64,000 bases of DNA from Methylobacillus flagellatus_A (GCF_031344055.1 NZ_JADBEN010000001.1); one strand, 5' to 3'. Positions 17,477 through 24,748 are shown, numbered from the stretch's first letter. The notes: generated by a model from the sequence alone, not told the origin. Numbers and translations: made by a program.

Positions 17477-18364
17477 CTAATCCACCTGATCGGGCAGTGG
17501 CATCCAAGCTGTCGGCTGCAGATCGGCGGGCGAGAGATCCGGGGATTCGATCCAACCTTCCTCAGCCATGCTCCATATCCCGATCACGACACGCTTGAGC
17601 CCTGGATCTGATAAGAGAATGTATTGATCCTTGGGGGCGGTTTCCATTGGCTGCCACTTCAATGGTTGGATGCCTTCCTGATCCGGCACTAATTGGTCCA
17701 GGCCTTGGCGTTTGCGCCAGTACACCAGGCTACTATCACCGTCCAGCACAAGGCGAGCGGCCATCACGGCCGTCTGGATTGCCTCCTTTCGAACGTTCGC
17801 GGCCGGCTCTTCCAGCGCCGCCTTGATCACCTCTCCAAACTCTTCGGCAAGTGCCAGGCCGGTAATGTTGTCGCCTGGGAATTTAGATCTGGCACGCTCC
17901 AGTTCCTGGTGCACATCATCCAGAAACTTTCGCTCAGGGCTTTGGCTGGCCGAGTCCATTAAAGCAGCTGCTGACTGTACGATATGGTCGTACACACGTT
18001 TGAAGAACTGGGGCTCATAAGGCCAGGTGTGAGCCAGCCGGCTATAGAACTCGAATGTCGGCGCCAAGGGAACTGCAACCCAGCCGTATGGGATCACCTC
18101 GGGATTGCTTGAGGTATGGCTGCTGTGATGCCACAAGAAGGCGCAGTAGGCTGCCACGTCGCGCGGATCGCCCTTGGCTACATGCTGAAGTAGGTGCGCG
18201 CGACACTCATCAAGCCAATCGTCCCGCTTCCACCCATCTTGATATCCATACTTGTCTTGGGCTGCCTTGAGCTTTTCTGCTAACGCCAAAGAAAAGCGGC
18301 GTACCAGGTCGGCAGTTTCAGGATGCAGCCCTTCGGGCATATTTTGTCGGGATTGTGTTGTCAT
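17477..18364 (-). CDS. Phage early protein with MazG-like and DUF551 segments
   Basis: A 295-residue protein in three parts. Residues ~10-85 contain the phage-specific segment RDDWLDECRAHLLQHVAKGD. The middle (~150-215) has LALAEEFGEVIKAALEE followed by a second acidic helix, the EExxE-type pattern of MazG-like nucleotide pyrophosphohydrolases. The C-terminus (WQPMETAPKDQYILLS) is DUF551. The start overlaps the parB-like stop by four bases (ATGA). Nucleotide clean-up during phage growth is a reasonable guess. Confidence 0.65.
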   Translation of the reverse strand: MTTQSRQNMPEGLHPETADLVRRFSLALAEKLKAAQDKYGYQDGWKRDDWLDECRAHLLQHVAKGDPRDVAAYCAFLWHHSSHTSSNPEVIPYGWVAVPLAPTFEFYSRLAHTWPYEPQFFKRVYDHIVQSAAALMDSASQSPERKFLDDVHQELERARSKFPGDNITGLALAEEFGEVIKAALEEPAANVRKEAIQTAVMAARLVLDGDSSLVYWRKRQGLDQLVPDQEGIQPLKWQPMETAPKDQYILLSDPGLKRVVIGIWSMAEEGWIESPDLSPADLQPTAWMPLPDQVD

Positions 18365-20100
18365 GCTGCCACCTCGCTTCGGTTGGTTTCCCCGGCCGCA
18401 GAGGCGGGCGGGGCTGTATTTGATACGTCGGCCTTGGCCGACTCCTTTCTTGCTTTCCTGGCAAGCGTCCTGGCCTTGATATCGTCCATGCGTTTTTGCG
18501 CAGCAGTGCGCGCAGCGGGCGGGGTTTGTTCCTCAGCCTGCGCAGCTGGTTCGCCGGCCAGGCTGGCTTCTTCCTCGGAGAGTTCGCCGGCGGCCTCGAT
18601 CGTGGGATCTGGTTTTTCGGGCGCGATGTCTTCCTGCGCTTGCGCAGCGGCAGGAGGGGTAGGGGGTTGTTCGGCGGCTGGGCTGATGTAGGGTGGGAGG
18701 CTGTAATGTTCGGCGATTTTCTTCAGCCATTCCCATGCCTGGTCTTCTTCGGCGGGCTCGAAATCTGCATGAAAAAAATTCCAGGGGACCCAAGCGTTGC
18801 ACCCGACGAAATGGACAATAGCCAGGCGTGCCATTTCACCCTGACTGCTGGCGTTATTTATTGCTGCGGCGAGTGCGTTTTCATCTTCAATGCCGGCGGC
18901 AGTCAGTAGCGTGTAGTTTTCAGTGCCGCTGTCTAGGAAGCCTGTAGCGACCATCAGTGAGACTCTGAGGGAGAGTTCTGGCGGCGGGTAGGTTCGGCTG
19001 GCCATAATCTTCTCGATGATGCGAGTGGCGTAGGCGGTCCGGTGCCGTTGCTCTTTTTCTTTTTGCTGTCGCCTGAAGTCATAATCGAAAGTGGCAGCTT
19101 GCGCAGTTCCCGGCTTGCGTACATGACCATCCGCAACGGCGCCGTTGAATCGCGCCCACATCTCCGGCTCAGGGTAGACCGCGACGATTTTTGCCTCGAA
19201 GTATTCGACGTCGGCCAGGTATATGGTGCCGTCCGGCAAGGGTTGCACTGCCAGCACCTCGTGCACGTAGGCGCGGTAGCCGTCGCCTGATGTCATGGTG
19301 CTGTTGTCGATGAGCCAGCCGGGTTTTTTTCGGTAGCCCATGCTGGATAGGCCGAATTCCGCCCATTCTTTTTTCAGTTTTTTATCGCGAAGGTCCAGCA
19401 CGGTCTTACCTTCGGCCCTGGCCTCGGCAATCATTTGATCTAGTGCTGCGTTGAGTTCGCTGGCCCGCTCCTCATTTCTGACGAGCTGCTTTGCCTCCCG
19501 GTACGGGATAGGGTTGCCATCCTCGGCGGCGGACTTGAGCTTTGCGATTGCAGACGTCTGTACATCTGGAGTGAGGCGAGCCACCAGGAGGGCCGTGCTG
19601 CGGTTGAGTTCGCCGCTATTGAGCGCCGTCACGGCAGCGTCTGGCAGCTCCAGCAGCTTGAGGCTGTCATACACATAGGTGCGGCTCTTGCCGATCTTGT
19701 CGGCGAGCTGGTCGATGGTGTAGGCGGCGATATCTTCGCTTTTGTCCAGGAGCTGCTTGAAACCCTGGGCCTCTTCCATAGGGGTGAGGTCGTTGCGGTG
19801 CAGGTTTTCCAGCACCTGGATTTCCAGCGCTTCGAAGTCGCTGAGTTCGCGGACCAGGCAAGGGGCTTCTTCCAGGCTGGTCATGCAGGCGGCCCGGTAG
19901 CGGGTCTCGCCCGCCACGATCTCGTATTTACCGTCGCGCGGGGTGCGCACGAGGATGGGTTGCAGGATACCGTGCTGCTCGATGCTGGCCGCCATTTCCT
20001 TGAGCATTTCTTCACCGAAATGCTTGCGGGGGTTGGTCTTGCTGGGCACGATCTGGCTCAACTTGATGTTGATAGACGCACCTTGGTCTTTGATGGTCAT
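18361..20100 (-). CDS. ParB/RepB/Spo0J-family protein
   Basis: 579 residues. The N-terminal ParB-like nuclease/CTPase domain begins at IKLSQIVPSKTNPRKHFGEE and has YEIVAGETRYRAA (the GERR-type box). A helix-turn-helix region follows (YTIDQLADKIGKSRTYVYDS). The C-terminal third is long, ending in a low-complexity Ala/Glu/Pro tail. The ATG at 20100 is preceded by AGGAG; the frame is open 51 codons further but lacks a site there. No ParA is adjacent, so it may regulate or organise DNA rather than partition it. Confidence 0.85.
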   Translation of the reverse strand: MTIKDQGASINIKLSQIVPSKTNPRKHFGEEMLKEMAASIEQHGILQPILVRTPRDGKYEIVAGETRYRAACMTSLEEAPCLVRELSDFEALEIQVLENLHRNDLTPMEEAQGFKQLLDKSEDIAAYTIDQLADKIGKSRTYVYDSLKLLELPDAAVTALNSGELNRSTALLVARLTPDVQTSAIAKLKSAAEDGNPIPYREAKQLVRNEERASELNAALDQMIAEARAEGKTVLDLRDKKLKKEWAEFGLSSMGYRKKPGWLIDNSTMTSGDGYRAYVHEVLAVQPLPDGTIYLADVEYFEAKIVAVYPEPEMWARFNGAVADGHVRKPGTAQAATFDYDFRRQQKEKEQRHRTAYATRIIEKIMASRTYPPPELSLRVSLMVATGFLDSGTENYTLLTAAGIEDENALAAAINNASSQGEMARLAIVHFVGCNAWVPWNFFHADFEPAEEDQAWEWLKKIAEHYSLPPYISPAAEQPPTPPAAAQAQEDIAPEKPDPTIEAAGELSEEEASLAGEPAAQAEEQTPPAARTAAQKRMDDIKARTLARKARKESAKADVSNTAPPASAAGETNRSEVAA

Positions 20101-20104
20101 TTTT

Positions 20105-20389
20105 TTACTCCTGGGATGGTTGGTATTGGCGGTAGGAGGGGCGGCCGTTGGGGTAGCGCCACTCCTCATAGCAGGCCTTGCACCAGCTATGCAGGCCGTC
20201 GCCTTTTTTCTTGGCGTAGTAGAAAAACTCGGTATCGGCCGGCCAGTATTCATTGCAGCGACAACAAAGCCGGTGGAGCCCGTCCGGTTCTTCGCGATAG
20301 GTGCCCAGTTTCAGGCGGCGGGCAAGTAAGGCGGGGCTTGGCTGTGCCTTGAACAGTTGCTCGCTGTGCATGTCGATGCGTGAGCCCAT
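20105..20389 (-). CDS. Small phage zinc-ribbon-like protein
   Basis: A 94-residue protein with two cysteine pairs, CCRCNEYW and WCKACYEEW, spaced like a zinc ribbon or degenerate HNH zinc site. It is next to the parB-like gene in the leftward operon. The molecular role is unknown; no full nuclease motif is present. Confidence 0.65.
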   Translation of the reverse strand: MGSRIDMHSEQLFKAQPSPALLARRLKLGTYREEPDGLHRLCCRCNEYWPADTEFFYYAKKKGDGLHSWCKACYEEWRYPNGRPSYRQYQPSQE

Positions 20390-20392
20390 TGT

Positions 20393-20725
20393 CTAACCTC
20401 GCTGCTCCATTACTCGCGCATCCGGGCAGCGGATGTAACCTTGCAGCCCTTGCCACTTATAGAGCGCACCAGGGGCGCCAGCCCAGGCGATGTAGATGAT
20501 TTCGCCGGCGTAGTACCTGGGCTTTTCCACGAAGCAATTCACACCGGTGCGACGAGCGCGGCGGTAGTGATCCTCCCAATCACGGATGAGTCGTTCGTAA
20601 TCCGGTTTCTCTGCCGGGACCTCGTGACGGGCGGAATACGCCCAGGCGAAACGCCAGGTGCTGCCCCAGGTGATGAACACCTTGATGGCGCGCAGGATGT
20701 GCAGGCCGTGAGCGATCAGGGCCAT
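20393..20725 (-). CDS. Hypothetical phage early protein
   Basis: A 110-residue protein starting MALIAHGLHILRAIKVFITW. The ATG at 20725 overlaps the end of the small gene to the right by ten bases and follows AAGGAG; the frame is open further upstream but that part is a shadow of neighbouring genes. Rich in W, Y and R. Not recognised. Confidence 0.55.
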   Translation of the reverse strand: MALIAHGLHILRAIKVFITWGSTWRFAWAYSARHEVPAEKPDYERLIRDWEDHYRRARRTGVNCFVEKPRYYAGEIIYIAWAGAPGALYKWQGLQGYIRCPDARVMEQRG

Positions 20726-20883
20726 GTGTCTGCTCCTTGGACTTGTTGGACGATGCGCGCCAGGCGGCCTTGTATCTCTGCCTCGTGGTGCAGGATCTCG
20801 GCGATCGTGTGCAGGTTGATCTTGGCCTTGATGGCCTCGATCACTGCTTTCTCGATCGCGAGCTGGAAATTGGTGGGTGTCAT
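20716..20883 (-). CDS. Very small phage early protein
   Basis: A 55-residue protein, MTPTNFQLAIEKAVIEAIKA at the start, wholly helical. It starts within the stop of the next gene on the right (ATGA overlap) and overlaps the 20393-20725 gene start. Tight packing in a phage operon is the main reason to call it. No recognised family. Confidence 0.6.
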   Translation of the reverse strand: MTPTNFQLAIEKAVIEAIKAKINLHTIAEILHHEAEIQGRLARIVQQVQGADTWP

Positions 20884-21158
20884 CCTTCCACCTCCAAAGA
20901 AGTTTCGGCCTCAATCGCCTGCTGATGGCTGAGGGAGTAATGATTGGTCAGGAAGGTGTCCAGGACTCGCTTGATATTCAAGGCGTCCGACGGTGTGAAA
21001 TTGACGTGGACCTCAGCGCCGCCGGTGGTGACGTAGATCACACTGCATAAGCTGTTGTCACCTTCGGCAAGCCAGCAGCGTGCCGCGAAAGTTATGCTCC
21101 GGTTGGGGGTGATTGCGTCTATCAGGGTGACTTCGCTCACTAAGTGTTCGCGGCTCAT
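20880..21158 (-). CDS. Hypothetical phage early protein
   Basis: A 92-residue protein (start MSREHLVSEVTLIDAITPNR) with predicted beta strands and a helical end. It overlaps both neighbours by four bases, so translation is probably coupled. Not recognised. Confidence 0.6.
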   Translation of the reverse strand: MSREHLVSEVTLIDAITPNRSITFAARCWLAEGDNSLCSVIYVTTGGAEVHVNFTPSDALNIKRVLDTFLTNHYSLSHQQAIEAETSLEVEG

Positions 21159-21358
21159 GCTGCCACCTCCAATGCCTTGGCGATGCGTTCGCTATCTGGG
21201 TCCATGAGCACGCGGAAACCGGCTGGGACAATAGGGGAGAGCACGGCGCGGCCGCCGTCCTTGTGCTGGATCAGGTAGAGGTGGCTGGCCTTGGCCTGGA
21301 TAGCGATATCGCGCACCTCGGCGTCATCCGGCACATAGCTGATGATGGTTGCTGACAT
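21155..21358 (-). CDS. Hypothetical phage early protein
   Basis: A 67-residue protein (start MSATIISYVPDDAEVRDIAI) in the tightly packed leftward operon, three bases from the first gene. Not recognised. Confidence 0.55.
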   Translation of the reverse strand: MSATIISYVPDDAEVRDIAIQAKASHLYLIQHKDGGRAVLSPIVPAGFRVLMDPDSERIAKALEVAA

Positions 21359-21361
21359 GGT

Positions 21362-21544
21362 TCAATCCTCACGGTAAGGCCGGATGCGGGCTGGCCTATT
21401 GCCCTGGCTGCTGGGTGCAGCCTCCGCGATCCGGGTGAGGAGCTTGAGCATATGGGGCACTTCAAGCGCTTGTAGAAACGTCATGCCTGCCCGCCTCAAG
21501 CCTGTGCGCTTGTATGCCTTGCGTAGATCTTCCATATCCACCAT
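21362..21544 (-). CDS. First gene of the leftward early operon, hypothetical
   Basis: A 60-residue basic helical protein (start MVDMEDLRKAYKRTGLRRAG). AGGAGG lies seven bases before the ATG at 21544, a strong site. It is the first gene after the PL promoter (21577-21605), so expression should be immediate on induction. Position is comparable to lambda N, but the sequence gives no sign of an RNA-binding antiterminator beyond its basic character. Confidence 0.55.
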   Translation of the reverse strand: MVDMEDLRKAYKRTGLRRAGMTFLQALEVPHMLKLLTRIAEAAPSSQGNRPARIRPYRED

Positions 21545-21576
21545 GCCAATGCCTCCTGTTGGATGCGTTGGTGTGA

Positions 21577-21605
21577 ATTATTACTATTGGTTATTAACAT
21601 GTCAA
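21577..21605 (-). promoter_or_regulatory. Candidate PL promoter
   Basis: On the minus strand TTGACA (21605-21600, consensus -35) is followed after exactly 17 bases by AATAAT (21582-21577, one mismatch from TATAAT). It points into the leftward early operon and is covered by the two operators at 21579-21620. Confidence 0.8.
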
Positions 21606-21620
21606 TAACCAATAGTAATT
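21579..21620. promoter_or_regulatory. Left operators (two inverted copies) for the prophage repressor
   Basis: Two 16-bp copies of ATTACTATTGGTTATT face each other (21580-21595 and, inverted, 21604-21619) with eight bases between. The same element occurs at 24465-24480 and, in variant form, at 24439-24455 between the repressor and Cro-like genes. They overlap the -35 and -10 of PL. Confidence 0.85.
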
Positions 21621-21668
21621 ATTTCTTATATATTTTTCTTTTAATTGTTAAGTGTTCAGAAAAGGCAA

Positions 21669-21693
21669 TAAAAAACCCGCATCAAGGCGGGTT
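21669..21693 (-). terminator. Terminator of the HicA-HicB-SecB-like operon
   Basis: AACCCGC/GCGGGTT with a six-base loop is followed in the minus direction by TTTTTT. It ends the operon just before the PL operators, insulating it from the lytic transcript. Confidence 0.85.
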
Positions 21694-21723
21694 TGTTGGA
21701 AAGTTTGTTAATAGGGGAGATAT

Positions 21724-22233
21724 TCAATCTTTAGATTTTTTTAGAGTTTTTGTTGTTTTTTTTGAAGGTGCGGCGGGGGCAGGTGACTCAGGAGTTTGAG
21801 ATAAGGGTTTTGTAGTCTCTATTTCGTGACTTAAGAACGAGCGAGGCAATTTGACTCCAAGCAAACCAACCCTTTGAAGAGTGCTCTCCACGACATCTGC
21901 CATAATAGGCATTAAATATAGCCCCATTTCTGGAATACGCTTATTAACTTCTTGTACGTCAATCGGGTTAAGAAATAAGAATTCACCTTCAATAGTTGTG
22001 TCAATGTTGACTAGCTTGGTGGAGTCTTCCTCTGCTCCCGAGCCGCTATGGCCTTTCAGGTTGACACTCAGAAGAACGGCATGATTATTATCTTTTTGGG
22101 CCGTGACCTGAAAGGTATAAGAGATGAACAACCCACCTGCTTGAAGATTTTCAGGAGGAACCAAGCTTTCGATATTAATTTTTATTAAGCGTGAACTTGC
22201 TAATTGATAAGGGAAGCTGGGTTGTTGAGCCAT
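21724..22233 (-). CDS. SecB-like chaperone associated with a toxin-antitoxin pair
   Basis: 169 residues. The central ~120 residues have the SecB-type pattern: alternating beta strands (LFISYTFQVTAQKDNNHAVL, EGEFLFLNPIDV) and a helix resembling SecB's C-terminal region (YLMPIMADVVESTLQRVG followed by LPRSF). The C-terminal ~35 residues are a Pro/Thr/Lys-rich tail. It overlaps the HicB gene by 34 bases, so translation is coupled. In toxin-antitoxin-chaperone (TAC) systems such a SecB-like protein protects and folds the antitoxin. Assignment rests on pattern similarity by eye. Confidence 0.7.
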   Translation of the reverse strand: MAQQPSFPYQLASSRLIKINIESLVPPENLQAGGLFISYTFQVTAQKDNNHAVLLSVNLKGHSGSGAEEDSTKLVNIDTTIEGEFLFLNPIDVQEVNKRIPEMGLYLMPIMADVVESTLQRVGLLGVKLPRSFLSHEIETTKPLSQTPESPAPAAPSKKTTKTLKKSKD

Positions 22234-22733
22234 ATTTTCTCCTGGTGAACAACTGGTTTAGTGGCAACACCTTCTAGTGGTATTCGAAGACCCAAAGTGA
22301 ACGCTTCCAATGTATTTGGAGTTAGCACCCCTGAAGCCATTTCTTTTCTAATTGCGTCTTGCCAAGCTTGAGAAATATGAGCTGAGCTTGCAGCCTGTTC
22401 TTTTTGCTTGAAATGAAGATCAACAATTTTCACAAATTCAGCATTGAGGCTGTTACCAGCCTTCATAGCTTCTTTGGCAATCAGGGCATGGCGTTCAGGC
22501 CCAATCCTGACATTGAAAGTGCCACTATAAGGTTTGTTTGGCTCAACTCCCTTGTCGTTGCAGTAATGAATGTAGCGCTCAACAGCGCTTTCAAAATTGG
22601 ATTTCAGCTCAGGGACTGTATCACCCTCGTAAGTTATAACGTCATTAATGAACAATATCTTGCCGTGTAGGCATTCGTCTTCAATGCTAGTTTCGACTGA
22701 TCCTGTATAGCCCTTGTAAGTGAGTTCACTCAT
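22200..22733 (-). CDS. hicB: HicB-family antitoxin with C-terminal extension
   Basis: 177 residues. The N-terminal ~65 residues form the partial RNase-H-like HicB fold (LTYKGYTGSVETSIEDECLH, FINDVITYEGDTV). Residues ~70-112 look like a ribbon-helix-helix DNA-binding region (YSGTFNVRIGPERHALIAKE). About 65 extra residues follow, beyond the usual HicB end. An extension of this kind fits a chaperone-addiction (ChAD) region recognised by the adjacent SecB-like protein. The start overlaps the HicA stop by four bases. Confidence 0.8.
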   Translation of the reverse strand: MSELTYKGYTGSVETSIEDECLHGKILFINDVITYEGDTVPELKSNFESAVERYIHYCNDKGVEPNKPYSGTFNVRIGPERHALIAKEAMKAGNSLNAEFVKIVDLHFKQKEQAASSAHISQAWQDAIRKEMASGVLTPNTLEAFTLGLRIPLEGVATKPVVHQEKIWLNNPASLIN

Positions 22734-22984
22734 TTAAGCGCTCCTGCTTCTTCAATTGCCTTCTTGGCATTTTTAATCTGATATATCTTGAGAATGTTAT
22801 TGGGGTGGGTTTTGGATATAGAAAACTTCGTCCCACCGGTATGCTCAAACATATAATGAGATCCGCCCTGGCACTCCCCCTTGAAATCCAACTGGTCCAT
22901 TAGGCTAACGAAATCGTCCCATGAGTAATCGGTTGGTATTGGCGTCGCATAGAATGCTTGCAATCGCTTGTCTTTTTTGGACAT
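22730..22984 (-). CDS. hicA: HicA-family mRNA interferase toxin
   Basis: An 84-residue toxin. Typical HicA features: WDDFVSLMDQLDFKGECQ followed by GGSHYMFEH with the catalytic His in the G-S-H box, and a C-terminal region (SKTHPNNILKIYQIKNAKKA) matching the HicA end. It presumably cleaves mRNA and is neutralised by HicB. It is the first gene of a three-gene operon (hicA-hicB-secB-like), with a perfect palindrome 29 bases upstream of the start. Confidence 0.85.
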   Translation of the reverse strand: MSKKDKRLQAFYATPIPTDYSWDDFVSLMDQLDFKGECQGGSHYMFEHTGGTKFSISKTHPNNILKIYQIKNAKKAIEEAGALK

Positions 22985-23012
22985 GAGATTATCTAGTACA
23001 AGTTTTGATTAT

Positions 23013-23031
23013 GCAACTATAATTTAGTTGC
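23013..23031. promoter_or_regulatory. Palindrome upstream of hicA, candidate HicB operator
   Basis: The perfect inverted repeat GCAACTA-5-TAGTTGC lies just upstream of hicA. HicB antitoxins with ribbon-helix-helix domains often bind such palindromes to repress their own operon. No clear -35/-10 pair could be fixed. Confidence 0.6.
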
Positions 23032-23088
23032 AGCAGGGTGGCACCCCTCATTTTGATACTCCTCCTGGATATTGGATGAACAAGGCAC

Positions 23089-23958
23089 TTATTCAATCAC
23101 CGCCTGGGTTTTATCTTGCAGCGCTTTTCTAATCATGGCAACTGCTGCAATTTCAATTTCATTGGGGTTCTTCTTAAGGGATATGAGATCTGAGGCCGAG
23201 GCCTCCAGAAGCTTGAGAGTAGCAACATCGATTGAGAGCGTTTTTAGATACTTGGATACTTGCGCATGGGTTGGTGGATCGTAGCATCTCAAAACATCTT
23301 CCAAGGCATCACTGTCATGTGAATGCCCCGGATTAAGAGCATTGAAGGCGGTGAGAATAATCTCACGTTCCTTTTTGACCATTCTACCGTCAGCTTTTGC
23401 AATGAAATAGAGCGGTGCGATTTTGTCATAGCATTTGCCAAAGTCTTCTTCAGCCTGGATACGTGCGGCGGCTTTAATGCCTTCTGGTGATTCTTGGTAT
23501 TTCTTTCTAGCTATATTGATCAGTTCACCGACAGGGACTATCTCACCAGTCGTTAGATCAACAATTCTTCTCATTCGTACACCAAGAAATGTTCGCTGTG
23601 CTTGTCGCGCATGGCAAAAGGCATTCACAGAGATGTTGTCATTGTTATCAGCTAGTATTTCTTTGATGGTGATTTTTCGGGTTGACGTGTTGCCCACCGC
23701 GTCTGTGTACTGAATCTCATAATCTCCAGCGCCGTCGTAATGGGTTGATGAGTAAAAATCGAACCTTTCCCAGGGTTCTTTTTCATCATCGGGTTGGTCG
23801 AAATTAGTTTCGAAGGAAATTTGAGGCGTGTTGTTTAACCGCTTCTGGAGAGCCTTGTTCTTCTTTTTTTCAGCCAAGTATAACCATAGGAACAATACGG
23901 CAATGCCAATGGTAATGATATCCACTGTTTCCCCTAAGTCAAATTGGGATTCACCCAA
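23089..23958 (-). CDS. Membrane-anchored protein with WYL-like and TerB-like segments
   Basis: 289 residues. One transmembrane helix near the N-terminus (IITIGIAVLFLWLYLAEKKK), then a coiled linker. A WYL-like segment around 95-140 includes VNAFCHARQAQRTFLGVRM and RRIVDLTTGEIV; WYL domains sense nucleotide or nucleic-acid ligands. The C-terminal ~130 residues resemble a TerB-like helical domain (YFIAKADGRMVKKEREIILT). The start appears to be TTG at 23958, six bases after the repressor stop, so it is likely co-expressed with the repressor in the lysogen. Confidence 0.6.
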   Translation of the reverse strand: MGESQFDLGETVDIITIGIAVLFLWLYLAEKKKNKALQKRLNNTPQISFETNFDQPDDEKEPWERFDFYSSTHYDGAGDYEIQYTDAVGNTSTRKITIKEILADNNDNISVNAFCHARQAQRTFLGVRMRRIVDLTTGEIVPVGELINIARKKYQESPEGIKAAARIQAEEDFGKCYDKIAPLYFIAKADGRMVKKEREIILTAFNALNPGHSHDSDALEDVLRCYDPPTHAQVSKYLKTLSIDVATLKLLEASASDLISLKKNPNEIEIAAVAMIRKALQDKTQAVIE

Positions 23959-23964
23959 ACGAGC

Positions 23965-24435
23965 CTAATTTGAGGCGGTTCTTTTTGTCTTTTGATGCTT
24001 CTGCCAGAAAGAGAGGATGACATTCACCACTGCATCCTTTTCATCCGTTGTCAGCACTTCATATTGAGCTGGCGTTACGCTTGCTCCGAAAGGCCAATCA
24101 GATTTGCCAACATTTGGTGTATTCAGGGAAGTTTCTTCAACCTGATAACTGTTGAGTTTGACTAGAGCTTGTTTATTTCCGCTCAGCAAGTCGCTTACCT
24201 GAATATTAAAAAATTTGGCAATACCAACTGCTTTCGCCATGCTGGGCATGGAATCGCCGTCCAGCCATTTCTTGACCGCTGGCTGAGTAACTGTGATGCC
24301 GTCAGCCTTAAGTGCGCGCACTAATGCAGCTTGGCGGCCTCTTTCTTCAAGGTTCTTCTTTTCGCAAAGCGCAACCAGTAAGTCGGCAAAAGCCCTTTTT
24401 TTATCCATAACCATCAGTAATATCTTATAGGACAT
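23965..24435 (-). CDS. Prophage repressor (CI-like, HTH)
   Basis: About 156 residues. A helix-turn-helix spans roughly residues 20-75 (RQAALVRALKADGITVTQPA, VKKWLDGDSMPSMAKAVGIA), with a C-terminal part ending WQKHQKTKRTASN. No LexA/CI-type Ala-Gly cleavage site plus Ser-Lys peptidase domain is visible, so induction is probably not by self-cleavage. The start is uncertain: ATGs at 24435, 24417 and 24411 are all possible. It diverges from the Cro-like gene over two operators. Confidence 0.8.
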   Translation of the reverse strand: MSYKILLMVMDKKRAFADLLVALCEKKNLEERGRQAALVRALKADGITVTQPAVKKWLDGDSMPSMAKAVGIAKFFNIQVSDLLSGNKQALVKLNSYQVEETSLNTPNVGKSDWPFGASVTPAQYEVLTTDEKDAVVNVILSFWQKHQKTKRTASN

Positions 24436-24438
24436 GGT

Positions 24439-24480
24439 AATCACTTTTGGTTATTGATAAATTGATTACTATTGGTTATT
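24439..24480. promoter_or_regulatory. Right operators between repressor and Cro-like gene
   Basis: Two copies of the quasi-palindromic operator lie at 24439-24455 and 24464-24480, 25 bp apart in direct orientation. Each has half-sites of the form AT-n-AC ... GT-n-AT. The same element is present twice at PL. Confidence 0.85.
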
Positions 24481-24482
24481 AT
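24454..24482 (+). promoter_or_regulatory. Candidate PR promoter
   Basis: TTGATA (24454-24459), 17 bases, then TATTAT (24477-24482): each box is one mismatch from consensus. The expected transcript start is at about 24489-24490, which is the A of the Cro-like ATG. The operators cover both boxes. Confidence 0.8.
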
Positions 24483-24489
24483 TCGGTGC

Positions 24490-24696
24490 ATGAGTAATTT
24501 CCAGAAAATTCGATCCCATCTAGGACTAAGCCAGGCGGGGCTTGCAAGAGCACTCGGCATGTCGCAGCCGAATATCTATAAATACGAAAAAGGCCAGGAC
24601 GTCCCACCTGGAGTTGCTAGAAAGCTTATTGAGCTCGCTGCAAAACGTGGTGTATCGCTAACCTATGACGATATTTACCAAGTAAAAAATGCCTAG
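24490..24696 (+). CDS. Cro/YdaS-like HTH regulator, probably leaderless
   Basis: A 68-residue protein that is essentially one XRE-type helix-turn-helix (SQAGLARALGMSQPNIYKYE). The ATG at 24490 has no Shine-Dalgarno sequence; the PR promoter predicts transcription starting at this codon. It should be the first gene of the rightward early transcript and compete with the repressor for the shared operators. Confidence 0.8.
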   Translation: MSNFQKIRSHLGLSQAGLARALGMSQPNIYKYEKGQDVPPGVARKLIELAAKRGVSLTYDDIYQVKNA

Positions 24697-24709
24697 ACCG
24701 TCTCCTCAC

Positions 24710-24748
24710 CCGCGCTATCCATTCTCCCCGAGGGTGGCGCGGTTTTTT
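24710..24748 (+). terminator. Terminator after the Cro-like gene (tR1 position)
   Basis: CCGCGC/GCGCGG flank a 21-base loop that contains a smaller CTC/GAG pairing, followed by TTTTTT. It lies between the Cro-like and YdaT/CII-like genes, as tR1 does in lambda. Confidence 0.65.

Noticed and set aside
16657..17598. 313-codon plus-strand frame opposite the integrase and DUF4224 genes
   Set aside because: It overlaps two well-supported minus-strand genes and has no domain signature.
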